Part shown: positions 44,663 through 56,541 of the stretch, piece by piece | Layout of the letters: the number at the start of each line of letters is the position of its first letter | Numbering within the stretch: the first letter of the stretch is position 1 | Assembly (NCBI GenBank): GCA_004369085.1 | Contig: ML210199.1 | Location: 80,713-144,712, forward strand | Origin: Coprinopsis marcescibilis | Lineage: Eukaryota > Basidiomycota > Agaricomycetes > Agaricales > Psathyrellaceae | Direction: 5' to 3' | DNA length: 64,000 nucleotides | Notes under the pieces: model-generated | What the model saw: the letters and a program-made list of their open reading frames with translations, nothing else | Database searches by the model: none | Told to the model about the DNA's origin: nothing | Position numbers and translations under genes: made by a program

Positions 44663-47600
44663 CTATCTGCGCTTCTTTGGGCGAGCCTTGGACACAGCAG
44701 TCGAGTGGGAAGGCTAAAAGAGGAGAAATTCAATACAAGGATGCTAGTCTCAAAAGATTCACCTACCTTCTTTGAATTCACGGGGGATTCAGCCGCCTTC
44801 TGACTAGATGACGTTGTGGCCTTCTGTGCGACGACGGTGAGCTACACTCTGCCAAGTGGCAACCAGTATTGGACCCACTGTGCGTTTCTTGGCGCCGCGA
44901 TGTTCAGATGCAGCAGGAGGGGGAGAAGCTGCCCGAAGGCGTTTATGGCCCGCATCAGAAGAAAATCCACGGATGCTCGATAGCTCTGATAGCGGAGTAT
45001 CATCCTCTGCGTCCGAAACTTCCGCTAGTCGACTGAACGAGGGTATTGTTTCAGGTATGCCGGGCCCCTGAAGTACCCTTGGTGGCGTCGCTGGTGGTCT
45101 TTCTTCGCGGGAGCGCATATCCAATCGCGGCCCCTAGAATGCATTTAGGTTATTGTGCACAGACGTCCAAGGCATCACTCACTGGAGGAGGCTGCTCGGG
45201 TGGACTCGAGACAGCGAGAGACTTGATGTTGACAATAGAGCGAGTACCTTGCCCCTGTCTCTGCTCTTCCAATAACTCAGCCACTCTCTTCTGCAGTTTA
45301 CTGACGCGATCCTGAGTGGCGGCTAAAAGGTTATCGCGCTGCGTTCCACCTCATGATAAGCAAGCGGAAGCACCAAATTGGTAGAGACTGGAGCCAAACA
45401 CGTACGCTTCGGATCTCGTTATTCTTCTGGATGATCTGCTGTTCATGGGATGCTTCCGTCAGCCTAATGACATAGCTAATCACCTCACGCTCTCCCTCGC
45501 TCTAGAATTGACCATCAACGAGGACGCGATGAAGAAAAAGGCTGCCACGGACCAATTCACCCCGTTGATACCTGGTCTTCAAGTCGGTGCTGTATTCCCG
45601 GAGAACCTCGTTCTCACGGGTAAGCGTACTGATCATTTCCCGCAGCGAATCTGCATCAGAGCCAGGGATCAGCTTCTCCAGCTCAACCTCCTTTGCTTGC
45701 AGAGCTTTCTCCGTTTCCTTGACTCTCGCCAATAATGCTTCAGCCTTCTCTTGCCACTCGCATACCTTCCTTCGTTCTTCCTCGAGGTTCTGTTTCGCCG
45801 ATTGACAGGCAGTTTCCGCAGCGGCAGCCCGTGCTTCTTGGGCTTTCTGGAGCCGCTCTTGAAGTTCGCTTTCTCTTTCAGCTTTCTTCTGGAGCGTGGC
45901 AAAAATGTCGCTTTGCTTCTCGCGCTCTTGGCGCAGCAGCGATACCTCGTTCTCCGCGACACTCAGAGAAGCAGTCAACCGAGATAACTTGTTCTATGTT
46001 AAAGCCAGTCAGGAACATAACATCAGGATATGGGGCACGCTACTCACGGAATGATCCTTCACCAACTGCTGCTCTCGGTTCAACGAAACCTGGACAACGT
46101 GTAAGCTAATGATTCATTGAGTCGTAGAGCAAAGAGTGGCAGCGTACTTCTTTATCGTGTATCTGCGTCTGTTATAGGGGTCAGCACGACCACAATGTCG
46201 AGGAAAAGAAAGCAACAAACCTCCAGCTTTTCAATCTCTCGTGCATGGCTGGTAAAAAAGAACCCGTCACTAAAGCGCAACAAAAGACAGCGTAGACCGA
46301 TATACGCACTTTTTGACCAAGCTGGCTTTCTTTTCTTTGAATTCCTTCACTTTCTGTTGCAAATTATCTCCCAGACGTCGCAGCTCAGGACTGTGCCTAA
46401 TGTGGCATGTGAGTGACGTCATCGTTCCGAGACGAAAAAGGGGTAGGAACGCACTGAGCCAGCAACGCCGCTTTCTCCTCCTTTGAATCCTTGGCGACCT
46501 GCTCGCATTGCTTCCGCCAACGCTCGACTTCTTCGCTGTATCTGCGTAAAGCACAGTCAGAGGCTGAATAAGGGAGAGATACCGACACAACATACCTGGC
46601 GACGAGACCGGCCTTCTCATCACGGGACGATTTAGCGGCCTGTTCTGCAGATTCTTTGCAACGCTGGACCTCTTGGCTAGACCTGCATTACATTAGGAAA
46701 AGGTCACGGAGAAAGGAAAATGACATGCCGTTCGAGCAACGTCGCCTTTTCGTCCTTGAACTCACGAGTCATTAGATCTAATTCCGCCTTCAAGCCCTCA
46801 ACATTTTCTTCGTGCCTTCATAAAAGAGATGAGTAAAACTGCAACAAGGAAGAAGATAGGTAAATACCTCTTCACCAACATCGACTTCTCAGCTCGGAAC
46901 TCCTGCACAAGCTGCTCCGAAGTAGCCTTCCAGTGTTCACTGACTTTCTGGGTCTCTTGTAGTTGGGCTTTGGCTGCCGTTAGGTCTAACGCGCGTTGAT
47001 TTCGCTCTAGTTCTGTCCTCGCAAGCTGTGCATTGCCTCTAGGGATACAATTTGAGAGCCAAGGTCGAGCAGGGATGGTATGGACGTACTGTGAAAGAGA
47101 GCTCTCCAGTCGCGCAATGCTGGCCTGTAGCCCTTCAGTCCTTTTCGCATACTCTGTGTTACTGCATGAGGAGTCAAATAGTGACACCAAAAATGTAAGA
47201 AAGATGACTTACGATGCCAGCAGATGTGAGATCTCGTGATCCTTCTCAACGATGGACTTCTTTGCCTCAGACCAACTACGCGTATGTGAGCGTCAGTAGA
47301 GGGTCAAGTAAAGGAGAATGCACGATTACAGCGCTCTGAGATCTGCTTTCGACTCGTGGAGTGCTTTGACCTCTACCCGGAGCGCCGCTAAATCTTTGTC
47401 CCGGGAGTTGACGGTGTCCTGCATAGACATTATCCTTGAAAGATGCCTAGAAAATGTCTAAGCCTCGAATGTAAAAGCTATGTTTTAGATTACAATTACT
47501 CTTCTTTGGCGGCCCTGAGAGCCGTCAATTCTGATTCGTGCTCTGCAATGATCGCATGGGAGCGTTCAGTTCTGCGAAGAGTGTGAACAAGACGTGAACT

Positions 47601-49291
47601 TTCCAAGAGAAGATGACATACTCCTGGTTCGCGAGACGGAGCATTTCTTCTGAACTCGTTGCTTTCGCAAGCAGGTCGTACGATTCCTGCTCAAGGGATA
47701 GCAAACGGTCCATAGTTTTCTGATGCTTTGCCTCTACAAGTAGGTGAGCGGAGCACGAACGACGCCACTAGGGCCTACGCACCAAACTGTGATACGCGAT
47801 CACACTGTTCTTTGCTCTCCTGCATGTACGAAATGAGTTTCGAAAGGGTGTCTGTCTTTTCGGTTTCCAGTTCCTTGACCCGATCTTGAGCTTCGAGCAA
47901 TAAAGAGCTGAAGTGATGTAGCTTGTCCCTGAGGATATCTGAGACCCTGCGTGCTTCAGAAAGCTTAGTGGGCGACAGGCGAGTGGAATGGGGAGGGCGA
48001 ACAAGAGTCTAGGTCGTTTCTGAGTTCGGCGAGTAGTTCTTTTCCTTCCCTGGCGTTTGATACCCAAACGTTCGAAGAAGAAATCGCAGTCGCCGCTGAT
48101 GGACTGCATGAGCATAATCTGAGTGACAAAGAGGGCCTTCACTTACCTTCGACAGCATCCTTGGCTTGCTTGCGTAAAGCTTTGACTTCTCCGCACGACT
48201 CACTATAACTTGCTTTGAGGTTGCTATACGCGCTTTTAAGTTCAGTCAGAGATGATCCTTGTTCGTCGATCCTAGATGTATGCGTCAGAGACAGAGCTCA
48301 TATATCAGGATTGGTTGCACACCTCTCCCGCAAGTTCGTAACTGCATGATTTGCCTGCTCGAGCTTCTCCATCCATCCTCCGTGTTCGACCCGTGTTTGA
48401 TCTAGTTCGCTAACCAGTTCCGATATACGTCCCTTGAGAGCTACTTCCGATGCATTTGCGCCCATCAGCTTAGTAGCTGATGCTGATACCTCAGCTTTAA
48501 GGTTGTCCAGTTCCGAATGAAGGCGCTCATTTTTCTCTTCAGAAAGAGTAAGCTGTGACGTAGTGTGCTTTAGGGTTGATTTCAGCCCTTCGACCTCCCG
48601 CAAGGCCTGCTCTCGCGCTGCCTTCAGCTTTTCATTCTCTACAAGAAGATTGCTATAGTGCGTTTCAATTTCAGAGCATTTCTTGCCGAGCTGACAATCA
48701 ATAGATGCTCAGATATATGCGTATATATGCGATCAAGCCGGAGGACCTACACTGCGTACATCGTCAAAGACGCTGGATTCGATGGTCCTCATCGTATTTT
48801 GCCGAGAGAATGAGCCAAATGCCCTATCCATAGGGGGTAACGGCGTAGGTCTTTCGTCTCTCGGAGTCTGGCCAGTGTCGACTTCTGTGGCATTCAGCCC
48901 GTTAGACCGCAGTTATAGCAAAAAACCACCCACCGGAGCAGTCGTTACGGCCGTCTGATAGTGAGCTATGGCTGCCAGGCTTCCAATCACCCGCACCGGC
49001 GTGAACAGACCTGGCACGCTTCGCAGCAAAGCCCAATGCGCTAGTCTGGCCCAGCTGAAAAGAGTAACGACCCGCCCTTAGCGGCGAGTTCTCATCTGGC
49101 TTCTGGTTGAATCTAAAAGGTTTCAAAAGCGATGTAGGCAACTTTGGCGTCCCAGAATTCTCTGCTCGGTGCGCTTCATGGTGGAAACCAGCCAGCCTGA
49201 TTCTAGGCCTGTCGTCGGGCGATGAAGCTGGCTGCTGCTGTCCATAGAGCGCATCTGTGAAGCCAGGGCCTTCCAAAGGGACCCTATCCAT
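44663..49291 (-). CDS. large nuclear coiled-coil protein
   Basis: The start MDRVPLEGPGFTDALYGQQQ (49291) opens a disordered head of about 150 residues. A very long coiled coil follows over many short exons, with heptad-rich parts such as LKSTLKHTTSQLTLSEEKNE (48570) and LREMISTLTRENEVLREYS (45660). The tail (45124-44663) is Ser/Pro-rich, with KRLRAASPPP and AKKRTVG, and ends in a basic stretch SKARPKKRR that looks like a nuclear localisation signal. I estimate 1100-1200 residues and about fifteen introns. Head, long coil and basic tail recall transverse-filament proteins of the synaptonemal complex (yeast Zip1), but coiled coils look alike by composition, so this is only a suggestion. Other candidates are spindle-pole or nuclear-pore scaffold proteins. 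Confidence 0.65.
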
Positions 49292-50175
49292 GATATCCAA
49301 GGAAGAATTAACAAATACGACTGTATTGTGCACGATGGGAGGAGACAAAAGGCAGCTGGAATTTCCTGGCGCGTTTGATCAAATTTAAGCGGAGATTCAA
49401 ACGCGTCGCGTGGTATCGCAGTGGCCTGGCCTTCGCTCCCTCCTTGGTCTGCCTGTATATCCAGATTTCAGCACCCTCGAATGTCAGGTTAAATCGTCAG
49501 TATCGTATCGTGGCCCATGATAATCTTCTCCTTCTCTAACGAATCATGCAGAATTTATGCCGAAAGTGTGCTCCTTGTCCAAGCCTGAATTTGCTTGCCT
49601 CAGTCACTCGCAGAACCTCAATCTTCCATGCGTAAAGCCAATACAATGTCTACTAAGGCATCTTTCGACGTTGAATGCTGGAAAGTGCATTACCGACAGG
49701 CCACGGGATCTTTGGACCCAGGACTCGTCATGGTCACAGCATACAGCTCCCGTCTGCACCTCTGGGAGACCTTTTTTCTCTGGCGTCCGATCGTATGGGC
49801 TCTTGGTTTGTCATAATTCACATTCTTACATCCGTTGACTTTGTAACCAACAGATACTGTGTATGTCGTGCAAAAATTGCCAAGAAACATTTTTGCGAGC
49901 AGATTATGCTAACGGTACTGGAAATAATTTACTCAATGCCATCGGATTTCGAGAATAACCCTCCAAAGTTGTTCCAAACACTCCTTCAGGTCGAAGCTCG
50001 ATCGTAAAGGTGCTATCGCATGCTACCTTCTTCTAGAGAGCCCATAATTACCTTTCTGAAAGCCGATTTCTTGTCTTAGGTTCTCAAGGGTTGCCACCAC
50101 GACTCGGAAGCACCCAAGGACTGCGCAAAAACGTCATTGCAATTATCGAAATGACGATTTGGCAATTCCGGGGTA
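49292..50175. other. intergenic
   Basis: About 880 bases with scattered small ORFs and no supported gene. It includes the promoter of the coiled-coil gene on its left end. Confidence 0.35.
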
Positions 50176-50871
50176 CAGGGGATCACCGGCCCGTTATACA
50201 CCACCGGCCGGTTATACAAACGTCATTTTCTCCCAACTAGAGGGACTTCGACGCAGTTTTTTTTGGCTCTATCAATGCACACAAGCTGGGGCTACACTAC
50301 AAACTCTGTAACTTCTCCTGAGCACTTCAATCCGAGTGGAAATGAGGAAAAAACTATCGAAAAAGGACATTGATGGCATCACTGGAGGTGAATGCCTGGA
50401 GATTTTCAGAGTGGAAAACACGGGAAAGGGCAAAGTATTGCTAGAGATAGATTTTCATGGTTAGTACGGACTATCTCGCAAAATTTCAAGCAAAATAAGT
50501 GAGATTCTCAGAAGATATGGTAATGAAATCACCAGCTCTCTTGTGACTCCTGCGGCGTGACAGGCCCGGTGTCACGCCCACCACAAACAGATCTAATGAT
50601 TTCAGGGCTTCATTACAAAATTTGTATTGGATTTGGGCTGTCACACAGTGTCACACGCGTATAACCCGGTGGTTTTCCACGAAAAACGTACTTGTCGCCG
50701 CGCATCTCAATTTTCAGAGTTAACACAATCTCCAGATATACAGCTACCACGTTTTGTACAAAATAAGATGCATTTCTATGTACTCCAAAAAAAACGGGAG
50801 CCGTACACCATCCCAACGTGTCTCTGGGGCACGATTACTCAAAATGTGTATAACCGGCCGGTGATCCCCTG
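50176..50871. mobile_element. 696-bp TA-flanked MITE
   Basis: The ends are CAGGGGATCACCGGCC at 50176 and its reverse complement GGCCGGTGATCCCCTG ending at 50871, matching perfectly for 16 bases and extending with one mismatch to GTTATACAC. TA flanks both sides. A second copy of the ACCGGCCGGTTATACA part sits just inside the left end. The bases next to the TA also pair (cggggTA and TAccccg), so the inverted repeat could be read slightly longer. There is no transposase. The TA target suggests the Tc1/mariner/pogo group. Confidence 0.8.
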
Positions 50872-51289
50872 TACCCCGAGCGGATCGGCGTTGGTCAAGA
50901 CCCTCTGAAATAAACAAGAACATCGTCAATGGTCTCGAACCTACCTGGTGCTCGCCTCGACGTACCGTTCCATGAACCACTCGCAATTCAATCACTTGGC
51001 TTTCTCAGACTCTGTCAATCTTCATGATGCTCCGCCACAGCAATATTGTCGTCGTCAGGTGAAAGAGGAGCTCGACCGTGTGCAAGAAGGGCGAGATTGT
51101 GGCAGGTCCACATTATGACATTGTCGGTGAGCTGCCGGCTTGCCGCTTCGAAGAACGGTGCTCCACACATGGATGGCCCAAATTGGGTTTGAGAAGGACG
51201 GACCTTGGCCAGTCTTGGGCCTTGGCCTAGGGGCCAGCCTTCTAGCGGGGTTTCTCATCCATTGCTTTTCTTTTCCCGTTGCTTGCCGA

Positions 51290-51477
51290 GCCCCTCTATA
51301 TATCCCCGGCCTGACAACGCCGCAGATATAAATTCATCTCTTCGATCCGCGTCTTTTCTCAACCGAATCATCTTCTTCGAAACTACTGCAATTTTGGTTG
51401 TCCACCTAAGGGAGAGTCACTTTCTCGTCCTCCCTCCCTTTCGTTCTTTACCCTTTATTCATCATCAACCCGCCAAA
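51290..51477 (+). promoter_or_regulatory. promoter of the GMC oxidoreductase
   Basis: A TATA element tatatat (51297-51303) lies about 175 bases before the ATG at 51478. A pyrimidine-rich tract (tcctccctccctttcg) is just upstream of the start, as in highly expressed fungal genes. Confidence 0.55.
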
Positions 51478-53928
51478 TGTTATCTCTCAAACTTTTGGTC
51501 CTTACTGTGGCTGCAGTCACTTCCCCAGCTTTCGCCAATACTCATCGGGACTTCCATAATGTCCACGCCCGGTCCACTCATCAACTCTCTGCCAGAGAAT
51601 ATATCACCCCAGAAACCCGCCTAGAATCCTACGACTATATCATCGCGGGTGGCGGCCTAGCAGGCCTGGTCCTCGCTTCACGACTTTCTGAAAACGGTCA
51701 GAATACCGTTCTCGTTTTGGAAGCTGGTGGTACCGGAGACGAACAAAAGGCTACCATTGGTGAGTTTCTCGACCCTTACACCCATTGACAACATCTCTGA
51801 CATCCCATAGATTCTCCTGGAAGGACGTACTACGAGGGTCTCATCGGCACTGAATTTGACTATAGCTATCGAACTATTGCCCAGGATAATGCCGGTGGAC
51901 GACAATTGACCTGGCCCAGAGGAAAGATTCTTGGTGGATCCTCCACTGTCAATGGCATGTACCTTGTCCGACCGCACGCCAACGAGATCAACGCCTGGCA
52001 TGACATGATTGCCACCAACGACAACAAGGCCTTCTCTGATGCCTGGACCTGGGACTCTGTACTCGCCTCGATGAAGAAGTCGGAGACTTTCACGCCCCCT
52101 CGTCAAGAGGCGCTCGATGTCGCCAGCATGAGGTTCAACGCTGCCAGCCATGGAAGCAGTGGTCCTTTGCACTCCACTTTCCCCGCCTTGTGCGTATTGA
52201 CCTCCTTCAATATTCCTTTGACCGACACTAAATGATGTCATAGCATGCCACCAATTTGTTCCGCATGGCTCCCCACCCTTGAGGCTGCTGGTGTCCCTAC
52301 CTCCGAGGATGCCTACAATGGCAACAACATCGGTGGCTTCTGGAGTACGATGGCCATCAACCCCACCAACTTGACTCGATCATACGCCAAGTCTGCCTAC
52401 ATCGATCCCTTGCCCCCTCGTTCCAACCTTCATATCCTTGCCAATGCCGCTGTAACCCGAATTCTTTTCGCCGATAACGTTCAAGATGGAAACCAAGTCG
52501 CGAGTGGAGTCGAGTTTGCCCGTGATGCCAGTGATACCGCTCAGACCGTGCTCGCGAAGAAGGAAGTTATTCTTGCAGGCGGTGCCGTCGGAAGTCCTCA
52601 CATGTTGTTAGTCAGCGGTGTTGGTCCCCGAGATGTCTTGGAGGCGGCCAACGTTCCTGTCCGAGTAGAACTTCCTGGTGTTGGTCAGCACATGCAAGAC
52701 CATCTGGTTCGTCTATTTTCTTTTGCAGTATTACGTCACGTTCTCATTGCCCATGTCTAGTCGTCCCACATTGCTTGGGAATCTCTCGAGGATACACAGG
52801 GCGATATCTATAATTCTGAAACCGAGTTCGCTGTATGTACTTCCAGCGTTCATGCTATTTGAAGCCTACTAACGTATTACAAAGCGTTCCGCCGAGTTCT
52901 TATCATTTGTCAACTCGGGTACCTCCTACGTCCCCGGAAGCTTCTTGTTCGACGGGGAAGAATCTTTCAACAACTTCCTCAGCGGCGTCAAAGATACCTT
53001 CGAAGACGATGCAGTACTTGGACCCCTTATCGGCAGCGCAGACCCCACTATCATTGCTGGATACCGAGCCATCTATTCCACCCTCCTCGACAAGATCTAT
53101 CCCGAGGGTGGCCTAGTCGAGATGCTTTACAGCATCAACGCCCCTGGTCAAATCCTTGTTCAGGCCGCCATCCAGAATCCATTCAGTCAGGGTCGCCTTA
53201 CCATCAGCTCGGGCTCGATCTTCGAAGCTCCCGTCCTCGATCCGAGGTACTTCTCCCACCCCGCTGGTATGTTGCCCGTCAAGCTGTTCGTTTCAAGGGT
53301 GAAACACTGACTGCGCTTTTTTTCTCTTGATAGACATCGTGATCATGCGTCAAGGCCTCAAGCAAGCTAGGCGTATGGCGACCCTCTCGCCCCTTCGAGA
53401 ACTCCTTGGGCCTGAATTGCGACCTGGCCCCGACGTCCAGACCGATGAGCAGATTGAGGAGTACTTGAGGAACGGAGCTAGCACTGAGTTCCACCCTGGC
53501 TGCACGTGCGCCATGTTGCCTCTAGAGCAGGGTGGCGTCGTCGATGCATCTCTCAAGGTTTATGGTACTTCCAACCTCCGCGTCATAGATGGTTCAGTCT
53601 TCCCCTTGTCCATGTCCGCTCATGTACGTCATCATTCATTTTCCTTTTTGCACAGTCCGCTGATCGTAGCCTGTGTCGTTTATAGTTGATGGCACCCATT
53701 TATGGTTTGGCCGAGAAGGCTGCTGAGCTCATCCTGGATCCTCCCGCTGGTGGATCCAACGGCTCGACCGGTGGAACACCTGGCAATGGAAACTCTGGTA
53801 GCCCCAACACCAATACCGAGGATGGTGCTAATACAGACCAGCCCAAGAGCGGCGCTATGGGCCTCCATGGCACCGCTGGGGTTATGCTCACCGCCGCATC
53901 TGCAATCGTCGGTTTGCTCCTCCTCTAA
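51478..53928 (+). CDS. secreted GMC oxidoreductase, probable GPI anchor
   Basis: An FAD-dependent glucose-methanol-choline oxidoreductase (aryl-alcohol/glucose oxidase type, CAZy AA3_2-like) that would oxidise an alcohol or sugar and pass electrons to oxygen or a quinone. Seven exons join in frame: 51478-51759, 51811-52189, 52244-52706, 52761-52832, 52885-53266, 53334-53623 and 53686-53928. A signal peptide (residues 1-20) precedes the FAD motif [22 protein letters not shown] signature 1 is [16 protein letters not shown] and signature 2 lies around [16 protein letters not shown]. The catalytic pair is His in [10 protein letters not shown] and His in SAHLMAPIYG. The tail is Gly/Ser/Asn-rich and ends in a hydrophobic segment ([16 protein letters not shown]) typical of GPI anchoring, which is uncommon in this family. 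About 700 residues, no defect seen. Substrate is open. Confidence 0.85.
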
Positions 53929-55170
53929 TCCGGCACAGAGACCCTTCATTCACCTTTCACGGACACATCTTATATTATGGATTATGATCCCTTTCTCGTT
54001 GGGTTCGACCAACATATGACATTCGTTTGGAACATCTTGATCGATGGACAGGCTAGCTTTCGTCTAGCACGAAAGCGGGCATCCGTTCTACGCCTTGGTA
54101 TATCGTATACGATATTTTCGCGTTAATAGCTATTGGCTAACTATATTTGATAACCCCAGATTCATCATCAATGATCGGGAAATTTGGCTACTGATCGAGT
54201 TGTGTATGTAGATGCTTGACTCTTTGACTTTGACTCGCCTCGGACCTTCTCGCCAGTGGAAGGCTTGTTTTTTCGTAAAAGTTGGTTGTTATAGTACTAG
54301 TAGAGCACCGATGTATAATTTTCCTCATAGTGAGATATATGTAGCATAGCCGATTGAATAACAATTTTTGCATTTAAATTGAGTTGATGGGGAAGACGGC
54401 CATGTACGAAACGAAAAATGAAGCCAAGCCAATTCGTTGTGACTGTTTGGTCAGCGTCAAGTCGTTGGCCTTCAACAGACGAGAAGATGCAGTACTGTTA
54501 CTACCTAGGCCTGTGGTCAGAGTTACGGTCGGAATGTTGGTCGATGTGGATGTGGGACTGAAATTTGGGACTGGGTCTTGGGAAGGAATGGATTACCTGC
54601 TTGACGCCGTCACTGGAAAGCTTTCGCTGAAACCACATGCCAAGAATAGGCATCTGTTTTTTGGCATATCTTGCCCAAGCGCCATTACTAGGTTGGAAAC
54701 TTTTTATATCCTAATTTGCGCCTTTTGAAGCTATTTCTGTGTCCAACGCATCTTATGCTTCAGCCGACCCCCTCTAGCACGCGGTGGGCGCTTATTATAT
54801 CTACATCATTTTTAAGGCATGTTTGAGAACGAGGAAACAGATAATCGCGCTATTGAGTGGCGCTGAATATAAACGCAGTTGCGTGGCCTAATATTTGTAT
54901 ATAGCCTTAGTAGCATCGATGGATGAAAGCGATTTACCTAGCGCAATAGCAATAGCGAAGGTGAAAATGAAAATGAATAAATAGAGTAGTATATAACTGG
55001 ACAATGTGAGAAGATATCTTTCTAGGTAAGCTCTGGTGAAACCACATATCGCTTATCGCACTGCAGGATGTGTTTGCGAAGTACAGCTTAGTAAATACAG
55101 TATGCAGAAATATACATGATTCGTTATGACATTGGTGGAGATATTTGGCTACAGCTGGTATCACTGGCCC
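53929..55170. other. intergenic, convergent
   Basis: About 1.2 kb between the GMC gene and the converging kinase relic. AT-rich, with no supported gene. Confidence 0.35.
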
Positions 55171-56541
55171 CTAGCGTTTCTTCGAAGAGGACCTTCTCGA
55201 CGATGATCTTTTCGATGAGGATCGTGTTTCCTTCAAGTTGGGCTTCGAGGGTCGCGTAGCCACCCGGCCAGAACGGTGAGAGGGTCCAGCCGGTGCCTCG
55301 AGACCCCCTGCCGCTTCCTGCTGTTCCACTGCTGCTGCTGCTGCTGCTGCCTGTGCCACCGCCGTTGCCTCTGCTTCGCGGTCCTCCGATTGCTTTGAGG
55401 GTCGCCGCTTGAGAGGAGGTGCCTCCCGTGGCTGGGTGTCTTCAGAGGCGCGTTTCTTTCCAGATTACCGGAGGCTCGGACTTGAACTAAGGCGGGAGCT
55501 TGGACTCTGCGCTGCTCGGGCTCTGCGAGCGAAGGGCAGTCTGGCCGCACTGGTACTGAAGGCTCAGGCTGGGGCAGTTGTGTTACGGGTACTGGCGGCG
55601 CGTTTGCTATCTCTTTCGCATGCTCTTGAATGGCGATGCGGAAAATATCGAGGATTTCATTGTATTTGGGGACCTGGGCTGCTCGGGACGCGTCGGCTTC
55701 TTCTGCAGTCGTGCAAGCACCCTTTTCCCAGACCACAGCGCGGATAATGCTGTGAAACCCAGTCAAAAGCTTCCTGACAGCCTTTCCCCAAAAGGGTGAG
55801 ATGGGGCCAAAATCGGGCAACGGGTCGAAGACAAAGGCCTTTTTGTTGTTCATGGATGAGTGCGGATCTGCACTATCCCACCTTTTGACCTCACTGGGAA
55901 CCTCTGCGTGAACAATCCGGCTACTGGTATAACAAAAGGCAAGGTAGTAGAGAATGTAGAAGAATGACTCCAGGTCGTCCATGTGGTCGTGGGGATGCAC
56001 GAACTTTTTCAAAGGATTTGGTTTGGAACTGGCAAGAACCACTATAGATTGGAATTATCGTGTGCCCTGGGTTATCTGATTAGCGTTGCGGAAGCTGTAC
56101 GAGGCTCTAACACTCACTGCTCTATAGTCGGTCGTGGCAGTTTTCTGCTTTTGTTGTACCAAATCGCCATATCCATGTCAATGAGGACTCCTCCACAGCC
56201 TTTCCTAGTCTTGTTGGGCCGGCCTAGTAAGATGTTTTTGGTGCTAATATCTCGATGCAGGATACTCCTTTCGATAAGGCCCGCATGCGCTAATAAGAAA
56301 TACATGTCAGCAATCAGCGTGCCAACAACACTGGAGAGGATGCTCTTACCTGCAATTGCGTCATGGAGAGCCCACAGTACTTGTTCAACTGTATCGAACT
56401 CTTCAATGGACAGTCCATATTTTCCAATATAATTCGACACTTGGTGCGCCCGATGAAAGCTTTCTTCTCAACGTTGCATAGGTCTTCATAGCTCAATGAG
56501 TCAATCGTCGTGTGGATGACAAGAGCAAATGTAAATAACAT
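55171..56541 (-). pseudogene. truncated FunK1 kinase
   Basis: Only the C-terminal half of a FunK1 kinase remains. The first recognisable block is RTKCRIILENMDCPL near 56450. A frameshift near 56405 leads to IEEFDTVEQVLWALHDAIAG. The catalytic loop LHRDISTKNILLG (with the usual Arg) and VLIDMDMAIW are at about 56180-56280, then MDDLESFFYILYYLAF near 55975. A further one-base shift near 55465 moves the tail to KKRASEDTQPREAPPLKRRP. It passes an eight-unit ctg-type repeat that reads poly-Ala, and ends RSSSKRSSSRRSSSKKR. The N-terminal 350 or so residues of the family are absent. A sequencing error could explain one shift, but not the missing half. Confidence 0.75.
55329..55352. repeat. ctg triplet run
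   Basis: A run of about seven ctg units (gctgctgctgctgctgctgc) within the tail of the FunK1 relic. It codes for Ala in the likely frame and Gln in the alternative frame. Confidence 0.8.
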
